64,000 nucleotides of DNA from Ferrovibrio terrae_A (GCF_943372915.1 NZ_CALSAN010000006.1:1-64000), one strand, 5' to 3'; shown: positions 25,397-34,369, numbered from the stretch's first letter. Notes: generated from the sequence alone by a model not told the origin. Made by a program: numbers and translations.

Positions 25397-26809
25397 ATGG
25401 CGATCGACTACAATTCCCGCATCCCGAATAACGTCAATCTCAGCGACAACCGCCGCCTGCAGCGCGCGCTGGAAGAGTGGCAGCCGAAATTCCTCGACTG
25501 GTGGGGCGATATGGGCCCGGCTGGTTTCCAAGCGCGGGAAGCCTATCTGCGCACGGCGATCAGCGTCGACAGCCAGGGCTGGGCGCATTTCGACTATGTG
25601 AAGATGCCTGACTATCGCTGGGGCATTTTCCTCGCCGAGCCCGAAGCCGAACGCAAGGTCAACTTCGGCGACCACAAAGGTGAAGCCGCCTGGCAGGAAG
25701 TGCCCGGCGAATATCGCGGTGTGTTGCGCCGTCTGATCGTGACGCAGGGCGACACCGAGCCGGCCTCGGTGGAGCAGCAGCGCCTGCTGGGTCAGACCTG
25801 CCCGTCGCTGTATGACATGCGCAACCTGTTCCAGGTCAATGTGGAAGAAGGCCGCCATCTCTGGGCCATGGTCTACCTGCTGGATGCCTATTTCGGCCGC
25901 GACGGCCGCGAAGAGGCCGAAGCCCTGCTGCAGCGCCGTTCGGGCGATGACGACAAGCCGCGCATTCTCGGTGCCTTCAACGAGGCAACGCCGGACTGGC
26001 TCAGCTTCTTCATGTTCACCTTCTTCACTGATCGCGACGGCAAGTTCCAGCTGGCTTCGCTGGCCGAGAGCGGCTTCGATCCGCTGTCGCGCACCTGCCG
26101 CTTCATGCTGACCGAGGAAGCCCACCACATGTTCGTGGGCGAGACCGGCATCAGCCGCGTGATCCAGCGCACCTGCGAAATCATGCGTGACTTCAAGACC
26201 GACGATGTGCGCAAGCATGGCGCTATCGACCTGCCGACCCTGCAGAAATACCTGAACTTCCATTTCTCGGTGTCGGTGGATCTGTTCGGCTCGGAAATCT
26301 CCACCAATGCCGCAAACTACTACACCATGGGCATCAAGGGTCGCTTTGACGAAACCCGCATCGGTGATGACCACAAACTGACTGATGCCAGCTACAAGGT
26401 GCTGGAAGTGCATGGCGACGGTTTCCGCGAAACCGAGGCCTCGGCGCTGACCGCGCTGAACGAACGCCTGCGCGACGACTATGTGGCCGACTGCGCCCGT
26501 GGCGTGATGCGCTGGAACCAGGTGATCAAGCGCCATGGCATCGACTTCGAGCTGAAGCTGCCGCACCGCGCCTTCCATCGCCAGATCGGCCAGTTCGCCG
26601 AGCTGCGCGTCGATCCGCAGGGTCGCGTCATCAGCCAGGCCGACTGGGACTCCCGGCATCACGACTGGCTGCCGACCGAGGATGACCGCCTGTTCGTCAT
26701 CAGCCTGATGAAGCCGGTGACCGAGATCGGCAAATATGCCGCCTGGATCGCACCGCCGGCCCGCGGCATCAACAACCAGCCGATCGATTTCGAATATGTC
26801 CGCGCCTGA
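25397..26809 (+). CDS. boxB: Benzoyl-CoA 2,3-epoxidase, diiron oxygenase subunit
   Basis: A 470-residue diiron oxygenase that epoxidises benzoyl-CoA with O2. Ferritin-like iron ligands are visible as EGRH in NVEEGRHLWAMVYLL and EAHH in LTEEAHHMFVGETG. The ATG at 25397 follows GGGAGAA and gives the family N-terminus MAIDYNSRIPNNVNL; the longer frame upstream overlaps boxC and is not used. BoxB receives electrons from the NADPH-dependent reductase BoxA, but no boxA lies in this window. A clear terminator follows the gene. Confidence 0.93.
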   Translation: MAIDYNSRIPNNVNLSDNRRLQRALEEWQPKFLDWWGDMGPAGFQAREAYLRTAISVDSQGWAHFDYVKMPDYRWGIFLAEPEAERKVNFGDHKGEAAWQEVPGEYRGVLRRLIVTQGDTEPASVEQQRLLGQTCPSLYDMRNLFQVNVEEGRHLWAMVYLLDAYFGRDGREEAEALLQRRSGDDDKPRILGAFNEATPDWLSFFMFTFFTDRDGKFQLASLAESGFDPLSRTCRFMLTEEAHHMFVGETGISRVIQRTCEIMRDFKTDDVRKHGAIDLPTLQKYLNFHFSVSVDLFGSEISTNAANYYTMGIKGRFDETRIGDDHKLTDASYKVLEVHGDGFRETEASALTALNERLRDDYVADCARGVMRWNQVIKRHGIDFELKLPHRAFHRQIGQFAELRVDPQGRVISQADWDSRHHDWLPTEDDRLFVISLMKPVTEIGKYAAWIAPPARGINNQPIDFEYVRA

Positions 26810-26858
26810 GGCCGGACTTCGTTAAAGAACCAAACGCCTCCCTGTTTGGGTGACTTCT

Positions 26859-26894
26859 GGGGCGTCCGGACCATCCGGGCGCCCCCTTCTTTTT
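26859..26894 (+). terminator. Rho-independent terminator after boxB
   Basis: An 11-bp stem (GGGGCGTCCGG at 26859-26869 with CCGGGCGCCCC at 26875-26885, one G-T pair) with a 5-base loop is followed by CTTCTTTTT. It separates the boxCB transcript from the thioesterase gene. Confidence 0.8.
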
Positions 26895-26940
26895 CGCCGG
26901 CGCTTCATTTTTACGGGGCGGCTCCGTATGATCCCGGCCC

Positions 26941-27396
26941 ATGACCGATTCAGCCGCTTACACCCCTGACCGCCCCTTCGCTGCCGCCCGCATCGTCCAA
27001 TGGGGGGAATGCGACCCCGCCGGCATGGTCTACACCACGCAGTTCCTCGATTATGTGATGGAAACGCTGGAAGCCTTCTGGCGCGATGTGATCGGCTTCA
27101 GCTTCCTGCGCCTGCACAAGGAACTGGGCCTGGGCTCGCCCACCGTCAGCACGAAACTGGATTTCCAGCGCGCGCTGAAAGGCGGCGACCCCTTCACGGT
27201 CGAATTGCGCGTCGAAAAGCTGAGCCGCGCCACCATCACCTATGACTTCAAGGGCCGGAATGCCGCTGGCGAAGTCTGCTTCACCGGCACGCATGTCTCC
27301 TGCATCGTCGATGAGAAAATCCTGAAGTCAGTGGAAATCCCGCCGCATATCCGCGGTCCCATCGAAGCCTATCGCCAGGCAACCACCCCAGCATAA
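26941..27396 (+). CDS. Acyl-CoA thioesterase of the 4-hydroxybenzoyl-CoA thioesterase family
   Basis: A 151-residue hot-dog-fold thioesterase. The active-site region is WGECDPAGMVYTTQFLDYVM (about 21-40) with the catalytic Asp of the D-x-x-G pattern. Thioesterases of this type often accompany box genes and are thought to release CoA from benzoyl-CoA or dead-end thioesters. It lies past the boxB terminator and may have its own promoter, with xanthine phosphoribosyltransferase 15 bases downstream. Benzoyl-CoA specificity is inferred from location only. Confidence 0.82.
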   Translation: MTDSAAYTPDRPFAAARIVQWGECDPAGMVYTTQFLDYVMETLEAFWRDVIGFSFLRLHKELGLGSPTVSTKLDFQRALKGGDPFTVELRVEKLSRATITYDFKGRNAAGEVCFTGTHVSCIVDEKILKSVEIPPHIRGPIEAYRQATTPA

Positions 27397-27411
27397 ACCG
27401 GGACACCGCAT

Positions 27412-27930
27412 ATGACCGACACCCATGGCTACACCAAATTCTTCCCGGTCTCCTGGGAAGAGCTGCATCGCCACTGCAAGGCGCTGGCCTGGCGCCTGCT
27501 GGATGCGGCACAGAGCAAGGGTGGCCAGTATAAAGGCGTGGTGGCGATCACCCGTGGCGGCCTGGTACCGGCCGCCATCGTGGCGCGCGAGCTGAACGTG
27601 CGCGTAATCGAGACGATCTCCTGCTCCACCTATAACGAGCTGGAACGCGGCACCAAGGTGAATATCCTGAAGGAAGCCACCGCCGCCCTGCCCGATCAGG
27701 GCGAAGGCTGGCTGATCATCGACGACCTGGTCGATACCGGCATCACCGCGAAAGCCGTGCGCCAACTGCTGCCCAAGGCGCATTTCGCCACCATCTACGC
27801 CAAGCCCTCGGGCCGGCCGATGGTGGACAGCTACATCACCGAAGTGAGCCAGGATACCTGGATCCTGTTCCCCTGGGACATGGAAGCGGTGATGTCGAAG
27901 CCGATCGTAGAACTGCGCAGCAAGGGTTAA
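27412..27930 (+). CDS. gpt: Xanthine phosphoribosyltransferase
   Basis: A 172-residue purine salvage enzyme that converts xanthine and guanine with PRPP to XMP and GMP. The PRPP-binding motif is WLIIDDLVDTGITAKAV near 101-117, the loop VAITRGGLVPAAIVAREL near 44-61 is typical of Gpt, and PWDMEAVMSKPIVELR ends the protein as in the E. coli enzyme. It begins 15 bases after the thioesterase stop, so it may share that transcript without functional connection. Confidence 0.92.
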   Translation: MTDTHGYTKFFPVSWEELHRHCKALAWRLLDAAQSKGGQYKGVVAITRGGLVPAAIVARELNVRVIETISCSTYNELERGTKVNILKEATAALPDQGEGWLIIDDLVDTGITAKAVRQLLPKAHFATIYAKPSGRPMVDSYITEVSQDTWILFPWDMEAVMSKPIVELRSKG

Positions 27931-27967
27931 GCCCCTCCCGCTTCCGCAAGCGAAAGCGGCACCGGAC

Positions 27968-28606
27968 TCAGGCGCCGTCTTTCTTCCCGGTCGCCATTAC
28001 CCACTGTACGGTATCGCGCAGCACCTTGCCCAACGCGTCGTCGAAGGCCTCCACAACAGACAAGATGGCGGCGTTCTTTGCCGTCGCGCGCCGTTCGAAA
28101 GTGGCTGAAGCCACGATCTGCTGCTTCGGCTGGGCGATCAGCTTGACCTGCAGCACGATGATCACTTCCGGTGCCGCCTGCCCATCCTTCAGCACGGCCT
28201 GGAACTCGCGCAGATCGCTTTTCAGGTTGAAGTCCGAGCGCAGACCGACCGACTGTCGCCCGACGGCAACGATCTTGCCGGTATTCTCGAAGCTTTCCAC
28301 CAGCAGGGTCTGCACCATGCGCGGTGCCCGTTCGGCCCAGCGCGCCTCGGCGTAATACTTCACCTCGTAAGGATTGGTGTAGATGGCGATCTTGTGGGTA
28401 TCCAGGCCGCCGGCAGCATAGGGTTCCTCGACCACCAGCTGCCAGTCGGCACGCGGCAGGTCGGGCGGGAAGGTGGTTTTGGGCGACAGGTTATAGAGAT
28501 TGGATGGCGGCGCCTGCGGGATCAGGCCGCCACAGGCCGCAAGGCCACCTGACAATGGCAGTGCAGCGGCAGCCAGCAGCAGGTTCCGTCTCGTGGTATC
28601 GCTCAT
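27968..28606 (-). CDS. ABC-type transport auxiliary lipoprotein of the Mla-like system
   Basis: A 212-residue lipoprotein. The signal peptide carries an RR pair and a lipobox LSGGLAAC with the lipidated Cys near residue 25. The rest matches the ABC-transport auxiliary component (PqiC/YmbA-like) domain: SNLYNLSPKTTFPPDLPRAD, WQLVVEEPYAAGGLDTHKIA. Such lipoproteins associate with MCE-type complexes that move phospholipids between the membranes. Its start overlaps the stop of mlaD by four bases; it is last of four genes. Confidence 0.85.
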   Translation of the reverse strand: MSDTTRRNLLLAAAALPLSGGLAACGGLIPQAPPSNLYNLSPKTTFPPDLPRADWQLVVEEPYAAGGLDTHKIAIYTNPYEVKYYAEARWAERAPRMVQTLLVESFENTGKIVAVGRQSVGLRSDFNLKSDLREFQAVLKDGQAAPEVIIVLQVKLIAQPKQQIVASATFERRATAKNAAILSVVEAFDDALGKVLRDTVQWVMATGKKDGA

Positions 28607-29595
28607 CGCCGCGGCCCTCCCCCTTCATTGCGGTATTCGGCATCGCGGTTGCCGAACAGCACGGAACTCGGATTGTCCTCCAGCCGCTGCGCCACGCGCG
28701 CCAGACTGGCAACCAGGATACGCGTCTCCGACATCAGGCGGCGGAACTCGCCGAAACCGTCGGTCGTCATCGTGTTAAGCGGCGCGCGATTCTCCTCGAT
28801 GATGCCGCTGACGCCGGCCAGCACCTCGTTCAGCTGCGCCATCGCCTTGCGCGCATCCTGTGCGGCGGCGGTGGCATCGCCTTCCAGCAGTCGATTGGTG
28901 GTTTTCAGGGTGGCTTCCGCCTCATTCATCACGCGGTCCAGCTTGCTGGCGATATCCTGCGCGGCCGATGCCGCCTTGGCGATATCGGTGCTGGTCTTGC
29001 TGAAACTGTCGACCGCGCCGGCAATCGCATCCTGGCGCGATACCAGGGTTTGCGACAACGCACGCAGGTCGGCAATAAAGCCGCCCAGATTTTGCAGGTT
29101 CTCGTCGCTCAGCACCTGGGCGGCGCGGGTGATCAGATCAGGTGCGGCTTCGAACAGTGCCTCGATGGCCGAAGCCTTCGAACGGATGGTCGGGTATTTG
29201 GACAGATCCCGGCCCGCCACCACCGGCAGGATCGGTGACTCGCGACTCCCCGGCGTGATCTGCACGAAGGATACGCCGGTAATGCCCTGCAGCTGCAGCG
29301 TGGCTTCAGAATCGGCGCGGATCGGCGTATCGGCATCGACCTCGGCCACCACGCGCACCCGGCTGGTATTCTCACGGTCGATCAGGATCTGCGAGACCGA
29401 GCCGACCTTGATGCCGTTGAAGCGCACATCGCCGCCGACCCCCAGGCCGGCAACCGATCCATTGAAGAAGATATTGTAGCGCGCGACTTCGCGGTCAACC
29501 TCGGACTTCGCCAGCCACAGCACGAAGGCAACGATGGCAACCAGAAAGGCCAGCATGAAGCTGCCGATCAACAGATGGTGTGCCCGGGTTTCCAT
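28603..29595 (-). CDS. mlaD: MlaD-family (MCE domain) lipid transport protein
   Basis: A 330-residue protein with an N-terminal membrane anchor (about 8-28, LLIGSFMLAFLVAIVAFVLW). The MCE/MlaD domain at about 38-120 contains YNIFFNGSVAGLGVGGDVRF and LQLQGITGVSFVQITPG. A long helical tail with coiled-coil character follows (to about 310), longer than E. coli MlaD. The ATG at 29595 follows AGAGGA and lies one base after the mlaF stop; an upstream in-frame GTG/ATG region overlaps mlaF and is rejected. It forms the hexameric ring carrying phospholipid between membranes. Confidence 0.9.
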   Translation of the reverse strand: METRAHHLLIGSFMLAFLVAIVAFVLWLAKSEVDREVARYNIFFNGSVAGLGVGGDVRFNGIKVGSVSQILIDRENTSRVRVVAEVDADTPIRADSEATLQLQGITGVSFVQITPGSRESPILPVVAGRDLSKYPTIRSKASAIEALFEAAPDLITRAAQVLSDENLQNLGGFIADLRALSQTLVSRQDAIAGAVDSFSKTSTDIAKAASAAQDIASKLDRVMNEAEATLKTTNRLLEGDATAAAQDARKAMAQLNEVLAGVSGIIEENRAPLNTMTTDGFGEFRRLMSETRILVASLARVAQRLEDNPSSVLFGNRDAEYRNEGGGPRR

Positions 29596-29596
29596 G

Positions 29597-30403
29597 TCAC
29601 ATCCTCTCTTCCAAAGTCGCCGTAATGGCAGCGGCCCGGGCCCGTGGCCCGTGGAAATATTCAACCACCCAGGGATGCTTGTCTTTCAGCATGACATCCA
29701 TCGGTCCGGTCAGCAGTACCTTCTTTTCCGCCAGCACGGCGATACGGTCGCAAATGGCATGCAGCGAGTCGAGATCGTGGGTCACCATGAACACGGTCAG
29801 GCCCAGCGCCTGCTGCAGGTCGCGCACCAGCTGATCGAAGGCCGCGGCGCCGATGGGGTCGAGGCCGGCGGTCGGTTCGTCGAAGAACACCACTTCCGGA
29901 TCAAGCGCCAGGGCGCGCGCCAGACCGGCACGCTTGCGCATGCCGCCTGACAGTTCGGCCGGGTACTTGGAGCCGGCATCGGGCGACAGGCCAACCATGA
30001 ACAGCTTGGCAGCGGCGATCTCGTCCAGCAAATCCTGCGGCAGGTCGTAGAATTCCTTCAGCGGCACCTGGATATTCTGCGCCACTGTCAGTGACGAAAA
30101 CAGCGCGCCGTCCTGAAACAGCACGCCAAAGCGCTGGCGGACCTTGCGCAATGCCTCGGGCGAGCCATGGACCATGTCGGTACCCAGCAACTCGATGCTG
30201 CCAGCCACGGCTTCGTTCAGCCCTATGATGGTGCGCAGCAGAACAGACTTGCCGGTGCCAGACCCGCCGACCACGCCGATCACCTCACCGCGATAGACAT
30301 CGAGATCAAGGCCCTGATGCACCACATTGTCGTCGAAGCGGTTGACCAGGCCACGTACACGGATCACGACTTCCTTCTGCTGAGGACTACCCACCATGTT
30401 CAC
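29597..30403 (-). CDS. mlaF: MlaF-family ABC transporter ATP-binding protein
   Basis: A 268-residue ATPase for retrograde or anterograde phospholipid transport. Walker A is GGSGTGKSVLLR near 46-57, the signature LSGGMRKRAGLARALALDPE near 148-167, with the Walker B VVFFDEPTAGLDP directly after. The GTG start at 30403 overlaps the mlaE stop by four bases (GTGA); an ATG two codons in is an alternative. It sits between permease and MCE genes as in other mla operons. Confidence 0.92.
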   Translation of the reverse strand: MNMVGSPQQKEVVIRVRGLVNRFDDNVVHQGLDLDVYRGEVIGVVGGSGTGKSVLLRTIIGLNEAVAGSIELLGTDMVHGSPEALRKVRQRFGVLFQDGALFSSLTVAQNIQVPLKEFYDLPQDLLDEIAAAKLFMVGLSPDAGSKYPAELSGGMRKRAGLARALALDPEVVFFDEPTAGLDPIGAAAFDQLVRDLQQALGLTVFMVTHDLDSLHAICDRIAVLAEKKVLLTGPMDVMLKDKHPWVVEYFHGPRARAAAITATLEERM

Positions 30404-31557
30404 ACCCCGAGGAAGTTGAACATGATGGAGAACAGCGCGTCGAAGACGATGACCAGGAAAATCGACTGCACCACGGAACGCGTGGTCAGGCGGCCGACAC
30501 TTTCGGCATCGCGCTTGACCCTCAGTCCCTCGTAGCAGCCGACCAGCGCGATCAGTGCGGCAAAGACCGGCGCCTTCACGATGCCAACCAGGAAGGTGCG
30601 CAGCACCACGGCATCATGCAGGCGATGGAAAAACAGATCCGGGCTGATGCCAAGTGCATTCCAGGCCATCAGCGCGCCGCCGACCAGGCCCATGATATCG
30701 GCAAAGAAGGTCAGCACCGGTAGAGTCAGCATCAGGGCGAACATGCGCGGCAGCACCAGCACCACCACCGGATCAAGGCCCAGTGTGCGCATGGCGGCGA
30801 TTTCCTCGTTCACCTTCATGGTGCCGATCTGGGCGGTGAAGGCACTGCCCGACCGGCCGGCGATCAGGATGGCGGTCAGCAGCACGCCCAGTTCGCGCAA
30901 CACCGAAATGCCGATCAGGTCGACCACGAAAATCTCGGCGCCGAATTTCTGCAACTGGCTGGCGCCCTGATATGCCATCACCATGCCGATCAGGAAGGAC
31001 AACAGCCCGACGATGGGCAGCGCCTTCAGGCCGGTCTCCTCCATATGATGTACCATGGAGGTGAATCGCATCTGCCGCGGACGAAACGCCATCATCACGG
31101 CGGTTTCGGTCACTTCACCGATGAAGCCGGTAAACCGTCGCGCCTCACGCAGGAAGAACATGGTCAGCCAGCCGAGATGCTGCACGGCGCCGGCCACGCC
31201 GCTGTCGGTGGCCGGCCATACGGTCACTGCCTCGCCACAGCCCCTGGCATAGTTGAACAGCGAGCGGTGTTCGTGCCGCGGCGCTGGCCAGTCGATGCTG
31301 AAGCCCTGATCCTCCAGCTGACGGTACAGCCGCACCAGCAACAGGGCGCCGGCCGTATCGAGCCGGTTGAGGCTGGTGGTGTCCAGACGGGCTTCGCGCG
31401 TGCCGCCATCATGCAGATGGCTGCCGGTCAGGCCGGCGGTCGCCAGGCCGCCCAGACGGCCCAGCAGGGTCGCGGCATGGGCCAGCGTCCAGTCGCCGGT
31501 CAGGCTGAGCCGCAGCACCGCCCCATCCCGTCCCGCCTGCAATTGCCCCTCGGCCAT
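30400..31557 (-). CDS. mlaE: MlaE-family ABC permease with N-terminal STAS-like domain
   Basis: A 385-residue permease. Residues about 1-120 form a STAS-like domain (SLTGDWTLAHAATLLGRLGG, DTTSLNRLDTAGALLLVRLY), and residues about 140-385 the MlaE membrane domain, with ALPIVGLLSFLIGMVMAYQG, IAGRSGSAFTAQIGTMKVNE and EEIAAMRTLGLDPV. Fusion to a STAS domain is common in alphaproteobacteria, where E. coli uses the separate MlaB. The ATG at 31557 follows GGGGGC. The much longer frame upstream is antisense to the isomerase gene. It heads the four-gene lipid transport operon. Confidence 0.9.
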   Translation of the reverse strand: MAEGQLQAGRDGAVLRLSLTGDWTLAHAATLLGRLGGLATAGLTGSHLHDGGTREARLDTTSLNRLDTAGALLLVRLYRQLEDQGFSIDWPAPRHEHRSLFNYARGCGEAVTVWPATDSGVAGAVQHLGWLTMFFLREARRFTGFIGEVTETAVMMAFRPRQMRFTSMVHHMEETGLKALPIVGLLSFLIGMVMAYQGASQLQKFGAEIFVVDLIGISVLRELGVLLTAILIAGRSGSAFTAQIGTMKVNEEIAAMRTLGLDPVVVLVLPRMFALMLTLPVLTFFADIMGLVGGALMAWNALGISPDLFFHRLHDAVVLRTFLVGIVKAPVFAALIALVGCYEGLRVKRDAESVGRLTTRSVVQSIFLVIVFDALFSIMFNFLGV

Positions 31558-31686
31558 GCGCCCCCGAACCGAAAACAAGAAAGCTTGCCCAACAGTTAGC
31601 AGAAATGACAGTCTCGGAAAACCAATGCCCGATGTCAGATCGGCTACGCTGCCCCGGAAGGTTTCCGGGAGGCTTTTGGGGGGATC

Positions 31687-32484
31687 ATGCCACGCTTTGC
31701 CGCCAACCTGAGCTTCCTGTTCCTGGACGAGCCCTTCCTCGACCGCTTTACCGCGGCTGCCGATCAGGGCTTCCAGGCTGTCGAATTCATGTTTCCCTAT
31801 GAGCATTCCTCTGCGGCCGTCGCCTCGGCCATGCGGGCCGCGGGCATCCAGGTGGCGCTGTTCAACGCACCGCCGGGTGACTGGGCCAATGGCGAACGGG
31901 GGCTGGCCTCTCTGCCCAACCGGCGCCAGGACTTCCGTGCCGCGATGGCGCGGGCCTTTGAATATGCCGAAGCGATGAATTGCCCGCGTATCCATGTTGT
32001 GGCCGGCGTGGCGCCAGCCGGGGCCGACCGCCGTGCCATGGAAGCCTGTTACATGGACAATCTGGCCTGGGCGGCCGAGCAGGCCTCGGGGCTCGGCCGC
32101 ATCCTGCTGATCGAACCGATCAACCGGCGCGACGTGCCCGGCTTCTTCCTCAGCGATTTCGATTTCGCCGAAAAGGTGATCGCCGATATCGGTGCGCCGA
32201 ACCTGCGCCTGCAGTTTGACGTCTATCATGCCCAGATCATCCATGGCGATCTGGTCAAGCGCATCGAGCGGCAGATGCCGTGGATCGACCATGTGCAGAT
32301 CGCCAATCCGCCGGACCGGCGCGAACCCGGCAATGGCGAGATCGAGTATCGCTACATTTTCGATACCTTCGACCGGCTCGGCTATGACGGCTGGATCGGC
32401 TGCGAATACCGCCCGGCTGGCAGCACCGTAGACTCTTTGGGCTGGATCAGGGACTACGGTGTGGTGCCGAAGAAAAAGACCTAA
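31687..32484 (+). CDS. hyi: Hydroxypyruvate isomerase / 2-oxotetronate isomerase family protein
   Basis: A 265-residue TIM-barrel sugar-acid isomerase. The sequence tracks E. coli Hyi closely: MPRFAANLSFLF, GFQAVEFMFPYEH, LLIEPINRRDVPGFFLSDF, LRLQFDVYHAQIIHGDL and IGCEYRPAGSTVDSLGWI. The Glu, Asp, His and Glu ligands of the metal site are present in these motifs. It may isomerise hydroxypyruvate to tartronate semialdehyde or 2-oxotetronate to its 3-oxo form (OtnI); sequence alone does not decide. It is convergent with the TRAP transporter, stops four bases apart, and divergent from mlaE. Confidence 0.85.
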   Translation: MPRFAANLSFLFLDEPFLDRFTAAADQGFQAVEFMFPYEHSSAAVASAMRAAGIQVALFNAPPGDWANGERGLASLPNRRQDFRAAMARAFEYAEAMNCPRIHVVAGVAPAGADRRAMEACYMDNLAWAAEQASGLGRILLIEPINRRDVPGFFLSDFDFAEKVIADIGAPNLRLQFDVYHAQIIHGDLVKRIERQMPWIDHVQIANPPDRREPGNGEIEYRYIFDTFDRLGYDGWIGCEYRPAGSTVDSLGWIRDYGVVPKKKT

Positions 32485-32488
32485 TCCT

Positions 32489-33787
32489 TCAGTCCATCAA
32501 GGACGGCAGCCAGAGCACGATGGCGGGGAAGCCGATCAGCAGGCCGACGCGCACCAGATCGGCCAGCACGAAGGGCAGGATACCGCGGATCACGGTGTGC
32601 AGTTTCACCTGCCCCACGCCCTGGATGACAAACAAGTTCATGCCCACCGGTGGCACGATCATGCCGATTTCGACAATCGTGACCATGTAGATGCCGAACC
32701 AGATCGGGTCGATGCCCAGAGCCTGCACTGCCGGGAAGACGAATGGCAGGGTCAGCAGCATCATGGCCAGATCGTCCATCAGCGCGCCCAGCACCACGTA
32801 GAAGATGGTGAGCAGCACCAGGAACATTGTCGGGCTTAAGCCCAGCGCCTGGATCTGGCTGACGACGAATTGCGGCGCGTTGGTGATCTCAAGGAAGAAG
32901 TTGAACAGGCCGGCACCGATCAGGATCAGGAAGATCATGGCACTGGTCGCCGCTGTCTCGCGCAAGGAGTCCTTAAAACGGCCCAGGGTCATGGTGCGGC
33001 CAGCAAGCGCGAAAATCAGCGCGCCGACCGCACCGACCGAAGCGGCTTCGTTGGGCGAGAACACACCGATGAACATGCCACCGATGACGATCACGAACAG
33101 CAGGAAAACCGGCCAGACGTTTTTGAGCGTGCGGCCACGCTGCGGCCAGGGCATGCGTTCGCCCGCCGGGCCGCTGGCCGGATTAAGCCGCGTGGTTGCG
33201 GTGATGGCCAGCATATAGAGCGCCGTGCCCAACAGGCCCGGCAGCAGGGCGGCGACATACAGCTTGCCGAGCGACTGTTCGGTGAGCAGCGCATAGATCA
33301 ACAGGATGATCGAGGGCGGAATCAGGATGCCAAGCGTGCCGCCGGCGGCCACGGTGGCAGTGGCGAGACTGTCGGCGTAGCCGCGCCGGCGCATTTCCGG
33401 CAGCGCGACACGGCACATGGTGGCGGCCGTGGCAATCGCCGAGCCGCAGATCGAGCCGAAAGCCGCGCAGGCACCGATGGTGGCCAGCGCCAGGCCGCCA
33501 CGATAATGGCCGAGGAAGGCATAGGCGGCGTCATACAACTGGCGCGACAGACCGGCATAGGTGGCAAATACCCCCATCATGACGAACAGCGGCACGGTGG
33601 AGAGGCTGTAGGGGATCACCGACTCAAACGGCGACGAACCCATCACATAGGCCAATCCGTCCCAGCCCTGCAGCCACAGGAAGCCAAGGGCGCCAACCAC
33701 GCCCATCGCCACCGCGACCGGCACCTGGATAAGCATCAGGCCAAGAACAAGGGCAAAGCCGATCACGCCGAAGAGCGTTGCATCCAT
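32489..33787 (-). CDS. dctM: TRAP transporter large permease (DctM)
   Basis: A 432-residue membrane protein with about twelve helices, DctM type: LSTVPLFVMMGVFATYAGLS, CGSAIATAATMCRVALPEMR, GGTLGILIPPSIILLIYALL and EIGMIVPPVGMNLFVIQGV. It drives sodium- or proton-coupled uptake of organic acids. The ATG at 33787 overlaps the dctQ stop by one base (TGATG). It is third in the dctP-dctQ-dctM unit. The substrate is set by the binding protein and is probably a carboxylate. Confidence 0.92.
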   Translation of the reverse strand: MDATLFGVIGFALVLGLMLIQVPVAVAMGVVGALGFLWLQGWDGLAYVMGSSPFESVIPYSLSTVPLFVMMGVFATYAGLSRQLYDAAYAFLGHYRGGLALATIGACAAFGSICGSAIATAATMCRVALPEMRRRGYADSLATATVAAGGTLGILIPPSIILLIYALLTEQSLGKLYVAALLPGLLGTALYMLAITATTRLNPASGPAGERMPWPQRGRTLKNVWPVFLLFVIVIGGMFIGVFSPNEAASVGAVGALIFALAGRTMTLGRFKDSLRETAATSAMIFLILIGAGLFNFFLEITNAPQFVVSQIQALGLSPTMFLVLLTIFYVVLGALMDDLAMMLLTLPFVFPAVQALGIDPIWFGIYMVTIVEIGMIVPPVGMNLFVIQGVGQVKLHTVIRGILPFVLADLVRVGLLIGFPAIVLWLPSLMD

Positions 33788-34314
33788 CACAGCACCTCGC
33801 CTTTCGGCGCAGCGGGCGCAATGTCCCGGCCCGTGATGGCGACGGCGAGGTGCCGCAACACAATCAGAGCAATCAGCAGGGTGGCAAAGAACGAGCCGGC
33901 CAGCAGCGGATACCAGAACCAGATCATCGGCAATGCAATGGTCTGCGACTTGTCGCCCATCAGGGCCACGGTATTGGCCTGGCCGATGCCAAACCAGCCG
34001 ATCGCCCACATCAGCGCGCCGCCAAGCAAAGCGGCGAAAGCCCGGCACAGGGCCTGTATCCGCAGCGGCAACCAGCCGATGCCGATATCGATCGAGACAT
34101 GGCTGTCGGTCATGAAGCCATAGGGGATCGTCAGGAAGGCGCAGGCCACGATCATCAGCTGGGTGATATCGACGGTGCCGAGGATGCCCTGGCCGCCGAA
34201 ATTGCGCATCACGATATCGAGACAGGTGAACAGGCCGGCGACCAGCGCACAGAAGGCACCGAGTTTTCCGGCCCAGGCGGCGGCCTGCTCGGCGATACGG
34301 TAAAGGGCAATCAT
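33787..34314 (-). CDS. dctQ: TRAP transporter small permease (DctQ)
   Basis: A 175-residue protein with four membrane helices, DctQ type, with VAGLFTCLDIVMRNFGGQG near 24-42 and IPYGFMTDSHVSIDIGIGWL near 77-96. It pairs with the large permease, with which it shares one overlapping base. A strong terminator-like hairpin separates it from dctP upstream, so dctQM are probably expressed at lower levels than the binding protein. Confidence 0.9.
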   Translation of the reverse strand: MIALYRIAEQAAAWAGKLGAFCALVAGLFTCLDIVMRNFGGQGILGTVDITQLMIVACAFLTIPYGFMTDSHVSIDIGIGWLPLRIQALCRAFAALLGGALMWAIGWFGIGQANTVALMGDKSQTIALPMIWFWYPLLAGSFFATLLIALIVLRHLAVAITGRDIAPAAPKGEVL

Positions 34315-34331
34315 CGCTTCAGACCCGCGAA

Positions 34332-34369
34332 GAAAAATGCCCTGCCGCCATCGATACTGGCGGCAGGGC
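34332..34369 (-). terminator. Attenuator-type terminator between dctP and dctQ
   Basis: A perfect 12-bp stem (GCCCTGCCGCCA at 34339-34350 with TGGCGGCAGGGC at 34358-34369) with a 7-base loop, followed on the minus strand by ATTTTTCTT. It lies inside the TRAP operon, so it probably acts as a partial terminator that favours the binding protein over the permeases. Confidence 0.75.

Noticed and set aside
31558..32292. N-terminal extension of about 245 residues of MlaE
   Set aside because: It is antisense to the hydroxypyruvate isomerase-like gene and adds no domain; the ATG at 31557 has a ribosome-binding site.
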